In this document: positions 56,133-64,000 of the stretch, piece by piece
How the letters are laid out: each line of letters starts with the position of its first letter
Position numbering within the stretch: position 1 is the stretch's first letter
NCBI GenBank assembly: GCA_004194705.1
Contig: SADC01001282.1
Coordinates: 620,001-684,000 of the forward strand
Direction: 5' to 3'
DNA from: Ditylenchus dipsaci
Lineage: Eukaryota > Nematoda > Chromadorea > Rhabditida > Anguinidae
Length of the DNA: 64,000 bases
Notes under the pieces: model-generated
The model's database searches: none
What the model was told of the DNA's origin: nothing
What the model saw: the letters and a program-made list of their open reading frames with translations, nothing else
Translations under genes and position numbers: made by a program

Positions 56133-56675
56133 TAGCTCGATCGTTTTTTCGCAAAAAATTGTCCACCCTTCAGTAAACCCCAAAAACCGTTTTCATTGGT
56201 TTTTCATCTCTATGACATGGGATTTTGGACTCGAGGTAAATAGATCTCAGGTGAATTGTCTCTCAATAGGTTACAGGTCCGCAGTGAAGTCCGCAGTGAG
56301 GACTGTGGACTGAACCAACTAAACTAAAACCGCTAGAACTAAAATCGCTTCAAATCACTCCAATGAAACTCAAATCACCCCGAACCAATCAAAATCATTT
56401 AAATGACCCCAACTACACCCTAAACAAGTCAGTTAGAATAGTTAAACTTTTTTGTGGTGATTTGAACGGGATCAAGATATTTGGGGTGGTTTGGGCTCAT
56501 TTTGGCTAATACAAAATATCTTTCTCCTTGGTTTGTCGCATATTATTTGTCGGGAAATCATGCATCACACCCAGCTGATTTGACAGAATGTCATTTACAG
56601 TTAAAAGCACAAAAACCAAACAACGAAATTTATTGCCAAATAACGAGAAACAGACAATTTAATATCACCGAGATA
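56133..56675. other. Rest of palindrome and 3' side of captured segment
   Basis: 56133-56222 is the right half of the palindrome split by mariner. 56230-56675 has AATCACCCC/GGGGTGATTT-like words and the probable RPS3A 3' region with AATAAA (minus) near 56630. No further gene. Confidence 0.55.
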
Positions 56676-57426
56676 CTAGACACTAGCCTGCACAGGCGGC
56701 TCATAGGCATCTGAACAATAGGTGATCTCGCCATTTCCGGAAGTGATGGCACCATCAGTCTCGCCATGCATTTCCATCAGCTTGCCCATTTCGAACTTTG
56801 GCTTCTTGATGATCTTAACCTTGCGAATATAGACGTCTTGGAGAGGATAGATTCGGAAACACGACTTCTCAATGTCCTTGCCGATGGAATCCGGAATCAG
56901 CTTGTTGCACATTGCTAAAGGTCACTCGAAGCAACCTAAAATGTCAAATCAGTCTTATGACGACGAAAGAAATAAAAATACCTCTTTCTAGATGATTTCG
57001 ACCATTTTGGCACGAATAGCGCGAACATGCGATGACTTAGCATAGCTGAAACAAGGGCAATACCTTCGGAAATAACTTGAGGAATACTAACCTGGTCTTC
57101 TTCACTTGGTGATCAGATGATAGCTTGAGGCTTACTCATAGATGCGCCCCTTCAGGAAGTCACTGGCGATCTCTGAACCAATCAATTAAAGGGTGAAATG
57201 GAAATGCAATTTACTTGTTCCCTGAGACTTGTTGACGAATGTCTTCCCAATGGTGCGGTTCGTAAACATAGCCGGAGCTTTGACATCGTGCCACTCCCTA
57301 AAGAAAGCAAGAAGCATAAATAAGAAAACCTTCCTGCCGCATAAAAGCTTACCTTCGGGTGAACGGATCAACCACCTTTTTCTTAAATCCCTCCTTGCTC
57401 ATCTTCTTATTTTTGCCGATAGCCAT
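56676..57426 (-). pseudogene. Ribosomal protein S3a (eS1) copy, damaged
   Basis: Small-subunit ribosomal protein. The minus strand has exon 57353-57426 ([20 protein letters not shown]), exon 57215-57297 ([20 protein letters not shown]), then KIASDFLKGRIYE from 57172. It then skips roughly 85 codons of the normal protein to SYAKSSHVRAIRAKMVEII (near 57050). It ends with [16 protein letters not shown] and [16 protein letters not shown] and the expected EPPVQASV terminus (TAG, 56676-56678). Introns are retained, so the source was genomic DNA. Defects: internal deletion, TAG after MVEII, TAG plus a missing base before NKLIPD. A TTTTTAG acceptor-like site upstream of the ATG and an AATAAA near 56630 are included. 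It lies within transposon A. Confidence 0.93.
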
Positions 57427-57832
57427 GCTTGCTTTCAACTGCTAAAAACCAATTTATTTACCAATAGAAACTATGAATCGAAAATATGAAAGCATAAATG
57501 AAAACAATAATCGGATTAATGTCTCAATCAAATCTTGATCAAAAGGGTGTTGAAGTCGTAGTCCAAAAGACGTGGTACTTAGGTGACTTTAGGAGAAACG
57601 GTCAGGTGATATTATTTGGCAGTGCCTACATATCGGTACGCAGGTGGAAGTGGATCAATAGAGACACTGCCGGACTTCATCATGTTGAAATTTGGACGAA
57701 TTGCATTTTGGACGAAATGCATTTTGGACGAATTGGCTTTTGGACGAACTGACTTCTGGACGAATTGAATTTTGGACGAATTGTCTTTGGACGAATTGAA
57801 TTTTGGACGAAATGCCATGGCAGCGATTCATG

Positions 57833-58023
57833 TTCAGCGTAGTCTATTTGCTTCTAAAACCACTATTTTAGTAAAAACTAACTGTGATATGAAACTCCAC
57901 TCAAGACAAAAAACATGTGTGGCCAACCCTTTTAATTTAAATGTTTTTGTCTTGAGTGGAATTTCAGATCACAGTTAGTTCTTGCTGAAATAGTGCTTTT
58001 AGAAGCAAATAGACTACGCTGAA
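57833..58023. repeat. Hairpin of about 190 bp
   Basis: TTCAGCGTAGTCTATTTGCT is mirrored by AGCAAATAGACTACGCTGAA; CACTCAAGACAAAAA by TTTTTGTCTTGAGTG. Its outer neighbours are GATTCATG at the left and CATGAATC at the right. Confidence 0.85.
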
Positions 58024-58870
58024 CATGAATCCCACGTGTAATCCGACAGTTTTGTATACAAATGACTGGAAAACTACCAAAAACTGCTATAAAACATTCC
58101 CTTATGGCAAAGCGCCCTTTCCGGGCAATTTGCCCTAAAAACGCAATTTGCCCAAAGGGCAAAAATTGCCCTTTAGGGCAAAAAAGGGCAAGTTTTTTGC
58201 CCTTTTTCGCCCGTTTTAATTTACAAAATGGCAAATGCTCATCCCTGGGGCAGAATGGCCTAGGGGCGTTTGGTGCTTTTTTTGGGCCATTTATTTTGAA
58301 TTCGCGCTTGCAAAATTTACTTATTTTTAGCGTTTTGGTGAATATTTTAATTCTTTAATTAAGGTGAAGCCTTAGGCGCAGGATATGGTATCTTGGGTTA
58401 AGACTAGCTTAAGTGTGTATCCTAGTCTGCAAAATATAACATTTAAAAAAGGCGTGAATTCGAAAAATTACACAAAAATTACCCCCGCAACGGGTAAAAT
58501 TTAGGGTTGGGTGATGGGAAATTCCCGGTTCATTCCTGGTCCAAATCTAATGTTCGGACCGACAATAAAAATCGGTCCGAATCTTATTGAAAGTAAAAAT
58601 TTTACCTGGAGTAAATAACCCCTTCGTGACCCAAAATTGCCGAAAAATCATCCTTTACAACGTTTCAGCACCTGATTAGCACATGATTCATGCTTAAAAC
58701 ATGTTTTTGGGTGGCGCTCGACAATTTTTGATAAGAAAAGGGTGCCATGGAATTTCGTCCAAAATTCAGTTCGTCCAAAGTCAGTTCGTCCAAAATACAG
58801 ATCGTCCAAAATTCAATTCGTCCAAAATTCAGTTCGTCCAAAAGTCAATTCGTCCAAATTTGAGCAAAAT

Positions 58871-59970
58871 TAGTGATGCGCATTTGGCTTTATGCGATAT
58901 ATGCGATGCGATATTTTCAGCCTCGCCTGTATGCGATAGCGATATGCGATATTTCTAAAAGTCGAGGTGCGATATATCGCTGCGATATGAGATATTTTTT
59001 CTAAACGACTACGGCTACATTAAATGACCATAATAATAAATTTTCCGCTTTTTTGATATGCATACATCGTACTTTTTACAACAAGACACTAATATTTGAA
59101 GTTCAACACAGGAAGATTTTTGTTCAGAAAATCAGCATTTCCGCATTTTCTGGACTCAAATTTGATCGTCTGTAGTCGTACACGTCACGAGCAACCGAAA
59201 ATAGCTGTTTGCTACGCTGGCTCGTTGCTGGAGCAGAGAGGAATAGACGAGCTATCTTGGCGAGAATTGGATACGTCTTTTCGTTGTCATAAGAAAAGAT
59301 AGAATTAGGTAAAGCAGGTAAATACCGTGTTCGTAAAAAATACCTTCCAATACAGTAATGGATTCTCCTCCGAATTGACGCGCTTCTGCTTTATATACGA
59401 CTTTATTTTAATCATGACGTCAGTTGGGCGCTCGTCTTTTCCTGGTACTCCTTCGGAATGGTCATCCCTACTTTTTTCGATTTTTTTGTAAAATTACCCG
59501 CGTATCCAAAAAGGTGTTGATGTACAATAGACCCAAAATAATAATTTCCAAACTTTCTATTGCCATCCCAAGGACATGGATTTGCGGGTAATTTTACAAA
59601 AAAAATTCGAAAAAAAAAAGCAAAAAAAAATTCGAAAAAAGTAGGGGATGACCATTCCGAAGGAGTACCCTTTTCCTCCATCATTGTCGAATAGCTGACT
59701 ATGGCGACCAAAGAAAGAATCGGTTTGTGTTCGTATTCTGTGAAGAAGGGCACACAACAGAATTAAAATAGCGATCGAAAATAAGTAGAACAAGATTGTA
59801 ATTGTTTGACAGAATGACAAAATCTCAAAGCGATATTTTCAAAATTTGCGATGCGATATGCGATATTTTCAAAAATCCAAATGCGATATTTGCGATCGAT
59901 ATTTTTCCACCAACTTTGATGCGATATGCGATATATCGCAGGTGCGATATATCGATCGTGCGCATCACTA
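58871..59970. mobile_element. hAT-type element with TGCGATAT words (1.1 kb)
   Basis: TAGTGATGCGCA ... TGCGCATCACTA flanked by the perfect 8-bp duplication AGCAAAAT (58863-58870, 59971-59978). Arrays of TGCGATATATGCGATATTT at both ends. The centre contains a foldback (TACTCCTTCGGAATGGTCAT, about 59443-59690). No transposase. Confidence 0.93.
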
Positions 59971-60354
59971 AGCAAAATGTAATTCGTCAAAATATTCAAC
60001 CATAAGTGTTGATCCACTTGCACTTAAGTACCGATACTTAGGCTGCCAAATACTATCACCTGAGTGTTTATTCCTAAACACAGTCACCTAAATACCATGT
60101 GTTCTGGACTACCGCCTAAATACTGTGCGGTCTGAAACTACTCGAGAACTGGGGTTTTTGCAATCCAAATAGCTGATTTAGTATGAACAAACTATGCTCG
60201 GGACAGAACAGGATACGATGCTTGTATTTAATTTGAGCTTAATCCAAAGTTTCGGATAATGTAGGTGGATACACGTGTGAGCAGATTTTAGATGGTTTTA
60301 CTATTCATCCTAAAGCTTAATTTTCCGTTATAAGCTATTTTAGTTAGAAAAAAG

Positions 60355-60436
60355 TATATCGCCACCACCGGGATTCGAACCTGTAACCTATTAGGTGATT
60401 AATTTACGCCAGATCAATCTCATGCACAGTGGCGGC
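60355..60436 (-). repeat. tRNA-like sequence inside element B
   Basis: On the minus strand, CGCCACTGTGCATGAGATTG at the 5' side and ACAGGTTCGAATCCCGG then GTGGTGGCG at the 3' side. CGCCAC pairs with GTGGCG as an acceptor-like stem and GGTTCGAATCC is a B-box. T-stem pairing is poor and the anticodon arm unclear, so a functional tRNA is not claimed. Similar text: 39565 (+) and 40755 (-). Confidence 0.5.
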
Positions 60437-60529
60437 TACCAGACAAATTCCAATATTTTCGGAAAATGTCGAGCGACATTTTCCAAAAATATTGGAATTT
60501 GTCTGGTAGCCACAGTGGCCGAACGCCAA

Positions 60530-60995
60530 TAAAATCTGGTTTTTTGGGATTTACTAACAGGGGGACAAATATTTTGCGAGAAAACGATTGAGCAAGTCAG
60601 AATTTTAATGTGATCGGGTGAATTGCTCAGAATCCTAAAGCCTCGGTTTAAAAAATTCTGGCTCTCCTCTCTGTTAATGCTGTCATCCCTCGCTTTGGCC
60701 TTAGGTATCTTCTCTCTTTTGTTCCTTTTTTCAGCCCTCGGTTTAATTGCTCAGAATCTGTGAATTGCTCAGAATCTCACCACCGAACATCGCGAACCAC
60801 TCCAAACCACCGTAATCAGTGTTTTGGCGTCGCTGGAATGGTTTAGGATAGTTTCGGATATTTGGTGGTCTGATTCTGAGCGATTCACTAGATCATATTG
60901 TGATTCTGATTTGCTCAATTGTTTTTTCGCAAAAAGTTTGTCCCCCTTTAGTAAACCCTTAAAAACCAGATTTTATTGGCTTTCGGCCATTCTGG
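60530..60995. repeat. Palindrome with TCTGAGCGATT words
   Basis: GGCCGAACGCCAATAAAATC at the left is mirrored by GATTTTATTGGCTTTCGGCC at the right, with CAGATTCTGAGCGATTCA-like words in both arms. Relatives: 54930-56220 (split by mariner) and the inner part of 35335-36008. Confidence 0.75.
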
Positions 60996-61730
60996 CACGG
61001 GTTTATGAGCGGTTGAAGTTATCCTGTGACCCTAAAAGTGGTTCTCCCACAAAATTTTGACTTGAAATTCAAATTTGGACGAACTGAATTTTGGACGAAT
61101 TGAATTGTGGACGAATTGACTTTTGAACGAATTTACTTTTGGTCGAATTTACTTTTGGACGAATAAACTTTTGGACGAATTGAATTGTGGACGAATTGTC
61201 TTCTGACGAATTGACTTTACGAACTGAATTTTGGACGAAATGCCATGGCACCAAGAAAAGTTCTACTAAAATTCGACCTTTTGCCTTTGCCCCCAAGGTG
61301 AACATGGCCAAGGTGTACCAACCTGAAAGGGTATCTAAATACCCTGAAGAATATAACCACCGTATGTAATCGTATTTTATTTGATGAAGTTTTTGATGCG
61401 TTCTTAAACGATTTGGATTGATTTGTTGTAAACCTGAAAATTTTTTTAATCATTTTTTCTGTAGCTAATTTTTTTTTTGTAGCGAAAATGTTTTTTTGTG
61501 GCATTTTTTTTAGCTTATTTACTTTTTTGTGTGGCAATTTTACTTTTTTTCTGGCAATTTATTTTGTGGCAAATTTATTTTTTTCTGTGACAAATTCACT
61601 CAATAAATTTGCCACAAAAAAGTAAATTAGCTACAAAAAAGTTAATTAGCTACAGAAAAAATGATTAACCAAAAAAAATTTGACCAGGAAAATTCCCGGA
61701 AAAATTCGGACCGGACTTATTTCAAGCCTA

Positions 61731-62015
61731 GTAGAATTGCACGGGATAGTTTTTCAAAATAAGATAAAAACAGCTTTTAGGGTGTAAAAAAATATCCAAA
61801 AACCAGAAAATTATTTACAAAAAAATACATTTTCCTAGCTATGAAAACTCAGAGTTTTGATAAACACACCATATTCGTGTTCAGTATGGATAATCTGGTT
61901 ATAAAACTTACACGCTAATTAAAATTCCACTGTGAAATTAGAAAATCTGGTAATAAAAAAGTATTTTGTTCAAATGTTTATTGTATTAAGCGGATTTCGG
62001 AATTTTAGAATGATA
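61731..62015. other. Spacer, nothing recognised
   Basis: AT-rich. CCATATTCGTGTTCAGTATG near 61868 belongs to the GTGTTCAGC inverted-end family. No gene. Confidence 0.4.
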
Positions 62016-62738
62016 CCGTATTTTCTCTAATAAAGCCACCCCTCTAATAGAGCCACCCCCCTTTTTTAAAAACGTTGTTCTTTGCAAAAAAATCAGAAGA
62101 CTATAAATCTTTTGTTTGAATTCAAATTTATCTTGAAACCAAAAAAAATTCTGCTTTTTGATTTAGACATCTAAGATAAAGTTGAAGAAGAAGCTTTGCG
62201 AGTCCGATCTACATGCAGCTGTAATCCCAAGAGGATTCATTGAGTTTGTCAAGTTTATGATTTTTGTTTGATTTGCTGACCATACTCACTGCTTCAAGCA
62301 GCATGGGCCGATTCCAGCTGGACAATTTGAGCTGTTGCTAGTACGCAATGCGATTAGGGCGCTGTGGCTGAAGAAGTTGATGAAGATCAGGATAAAGAAA
62401 ATGGATACGTAAGCGATGAATCTCTAGAATTGGATTGGAACGATGAGTTGAATGCACCAAATCCTGAGTTCCACGCTTTTTCATGCTTGCCAACAGCCTT
62501 GAAGTTCTATTTGTACAGCCAACATCTTTGAAATTCTATTTGTACAACCAAGATCCTTGAAAAATTGTATTTGAAAATGTCTTTTGTTAGTTCAATAAAT
62601 TTTGATGTGAGACGTATAAAGTATTATATACCGATTGTTCAAGGCATTCAAAATATAAAGCCACCCTTTCTATTAGAGCCACACCCCAGAGGGCATCCAA
62701 AAAATGAAGCCACTGTGGCTCTATTAGAGGAAGTACGG
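62016..62738. mobile_element. TA-flanked element, CCGTATTTTCTC head, with coding remnant
   Basis: CCGTATTTTCTCTAATAAAG ... CTCTATTAGAGGAAGTACGG with TA outside. The phrase CTAATAGAGCCACCCC recurs at both ends. From about 62290 text such as CFKQHGPIPA and, from 62360, VDEDQDKENGYVSDESLELD up to TGA at about 62530 resembles the end of a pogo/CENP-B-type transposase (SFxxCGI plus acidic tail); this assignment is weak. Confidence 0.78.
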
Positions 62739-63337
62739 TATCTAAAAATTTGAACTTTTCTTGGCATTTTTGGAAAGTTTATACCAAAAATAAAGCCGGA
62801 TGTGTGCTCAGCGTGTAAAATTAGGTATAGGAGCGATTTTTGAAAAAAATAAACATTAAAAAGTATTTACTCGCCCTGGACGATGTATTTCAATTCAAAT
62901 TGAAAACTTCCAACTGGACCTCTACCGGGGCTTAATTTAGCCATTTTCACAAACAACGTGTCAAATATTTTTAGCAGATGTTTTTAAAATTAAATTTTAC
63001 CTAGGAAGTCATTTCACAGAAATTTGATTCGAAATATAGAAACGGTCTAACCAGCCGAGGGTGATTTCGAGGGCAGGTGCGGGTCGAGGTGTAGGTGTTG
63101 GTTTATATGAGAACACATCCACCTCCAGCTGCACCCACACCTACACCTCTCACTCTGAGAACATGACATCGACCTCGACCTGCACCTGCACATTGTGAGA
63201 GCCCTATTGGTCTAGAAAACAGGTTTTGGAACGGAAAAAGTAAAAAAATTGCTCCAAGTAGACGACTAATTGGTTTGGTTTGTTCATACGAAGAAATTTA
63301 AATTTCCGCAAAAAATTTACTGAAAGTGAGAGTGAGT
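62739..63337. repeat. Spacer with AGGTGYAGGTCG word element
   Basis: 63055-63210 is a foldback: GAGGGCAGGTGCGGGTCGAG at the left, CGACCTCGACCTGCACCTGC and TGTGAGAGCCCTA at the right. Same family as 54305-54430. The rest of the stretch is unassigned. Confidence 0.6.
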
Positions 63338-63825
63338 AAAATGACGGTTTCAATGGTTACTGGAGAGATCTTCGCAAAGAGCCGCTTTACTTTTCAAAAA
63401 GAAATTTTGGTGGTGGAAGCGTAATGGTGTGGGCTGGTGTGTCTTTTGTGGGCTCCCTTGCTATCCGCTTCACCTAGTCAAAAATGAAAAGTCTGGACTA
63501 CATCGCCGTACTCAGCTCAAATTTGGTCCCGTATCTCAGCCGCTTCCGTCGTCTTCAGCTTATTTTTCAGCAAGACAACGCATTAATTCATGTGAGCAAG
63601 GGGACAAGAAAGTGGTTTACTGATCAGAATATTGTTCTTCTCGAGTTGCCTGCTTGCTCACCGGATCTAAATATCATGGAAAACTTGTGGGGAATCTTAG
63701 TCCGGCGGATATATAGCAACAATCGTCAATTCCGCAGTGTAGATGAGTTGAAAGGAGCAAAAAAATTTCTCTCGAGGGCATCAAAAAATTGGTGGAAAGC
63801 ATCTCAAACAGAATCTTTCAAGTGA
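63338..63825 (+). pseudogene. Tc3-like transposase, 5'-truncated
   Basis: Frame: NDGFNGYWRDLRKEPLYFSK, RNFGGGSVMVWAGV, an in-frame TAG at about 63475, SLDYIAVLSSNLVP, FQQDNALIHVSKGTRKWF (second catalytic Asp), LELPACSPDLNIMENLWGIL (third, SPDLN..EN.W), then VDELKGAKKFLSR and TGA after TESFK. The first catalytic Asp region and the DNA-binding half are missing at the left junction with unrelated CTCTCACTC-type repeat. Otherwise well preserved, with one stop in about 160 codons. Confidence 0.88.
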
Positions 63826-64000
63826 TAAATCATTCCGGTGTTCTTACGAATTATTAAATTTCCAAGCCTCTGTTATTTATGTTTCGTTGTAAAGTGCTTT
63901 GTTCTAAGTGTCAGTATAAATATGCACCGGTAATTTTTGCATTCGCAGCCAAATCTTTTGTAGCACTGATACAAAATCTGAATTTCGGGCTGGAAACTGT
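63826..64000. other. 3' flank, nothing recognised
   Basis: AT-rich sequence after the transposase remnant. No matching inverted end for the Tc3-like element is visible before the window stops. Confidence 0.4.

Larger units (their letters stand above)
54695..57824. mobile_element. hAT-type element that captured a ribosomal protein gene (element A)
   Basis: GGTGCCATGGCATTTCGTCC ... GGACGAAATGCCATGGCAGC flanked by the perfect 8-bp duplication GATTCATG (54687-54694, 57825-57832). Both ends are arrays of TTCGTCCAAAATTCAG. Inward of them both subterminal regions match element B (58741-61252) in inverted orientation (for example AACTTCAACCGCTCA, and TTGATCCACTT...GTACCGATA). Between the matching parts, about 56225-57555 has no counterpart in B and contains the RPS3A copy. 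A mariner element (55178-56132) inserted later. Confidence 0.9.
54541..58247. mobile_element. hAT-type element with AGGGCAAA words, outermost of a nest
   Basis: CAGAGATGAGCACTTTGCC at the left; GGCAAATGCTCATCCCTG at the right. Flanks GGGCAGCA and GGGCAGAA agree at 7 of 8 bases. Arms of about 150 bp contain AAAAAGGGCA words and share AAAACTGTYGGATTACA. Within it sit the RPS3A-bearing element (54695-57824) and a hairpin (57833-58023). Confidence 0.82.
58741..61252. mobile_element. hAT-type element with TTCGTCCAAA words (element B)
   Basis: GGTGCCATGGAATTTCGTCC ... GGACGAAATGCCATGGCACC flanked by the perfect 8-bp duplication AAGAAAAG (58733-58740, 61253-61260). Same family as element A in the opposite orientation, without the RPS3A segment. 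It contains a nested hAT element (58871-59970), a tRNA-like fragment and a palindrome (60530-60995). Confidence 0.92.
58502..61730. mobile_element. TAGGG hAT-type element with GGTCCGAAT words, nest outer layer
   Basis: TAGGGTTGGGTGATGGG ... TTTCAAGCCTA flanked by GTAAAATT and GTAGAATT (7 of 8). End words ATTCCCGG and TTCGGACCG occur in both orientations. It encloses element B and an inverted CTGTAGCTAAT / ATTAGCTACAG pair (61460-61660). KVNMAKVYQPERVSKYPEEY at 61292-61355 looks coding-like but is unidentified. Confidence 0.78.

Noticed and set aside
60355..60436. Functional tRNA gene on the minus strand
   Set aside because: Acceptor-like pairing exists but the T-stem is mismatched and no standard anticodon loop is apparent.
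61260..61370. KVNMAKVYQPERVSKYPEEY as a real exon
   Set aside because: Short, no matching neighbours, and located between transposon layers; possible but unsupported.

Overview
The window is eukaryotic and most probably from a nematode. It is AT-rich, and its real genes are split by introns of about 40-80 bp ending in TTTCAG or TTTTAG. Several start codons sit directly behind a splice-acceptor-like TTTTAG or TTTCAG, as expected for spliced-leader addition, and it holds an F-box-like gene of a type common in worms. It is a gene-poor landscape dominated by small DNA transposons, many nested up to four deep. No long retroelement, operon or CRISPR array is visible.

Positions 479-34208 (+) hold one very dispersed gene, a GLD-2-type non-canonical poly(A) polymerase. 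About 1.5 kb of coding sequence lies in small exons, the 5' end is outside the window, and almost all the rest is transposon-filled intron. Nested in its introns on the same strand are a 3.8-kb hAT transposon with an intron-containing transposase (3473-7282), a foldback transposon with a broken FLYWCH zinc-finger gene (12091-13596), a Tc1/mariner relic (28484-29475) and a histone-H3-like pseudogene (31265-32107).

Positions 34.2-45 kb are almost pure transposon: foldbacks, TA-flanked MITEs, an internally deleted Tc1-like element and minisatellites. A multi-exon F-box-like gene follows on the minus strand (45090-50032). Then come succinate dehydrogenase subunit D (51844-52478, +) and, 101 bp away tail to tail, the 3' exons of a NUDT19-like Nudix gene (52580-53604, -).

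Positions 53.8-61.7 kb are a stack of nested elements. One of them, flanked by a perfect 8-bp target duplication, carries a damaged intron-containing copy of ribosomal protein S3a. A Tc3-like transposase remnant closes the window.

Two architectures recur. (1) Elements with 8-bp (sometimes 9-10-bp) target duplications whose ends are arrays of a short family-specific word. The transposase-bearing hAT at 3473-7282 has the same layout, which ties many of these arrays to hAT transposition. (2) TA-flanked pogo/Tigger-like MITEs that share a CAGTCRAMYCTCG head followed by a family-specific phrase repeated inside each end.

All product names come from reading translations and motifs by eye. Exon borders were chosen so that GT..AG sites and reading phases agree; database searches were not possible.
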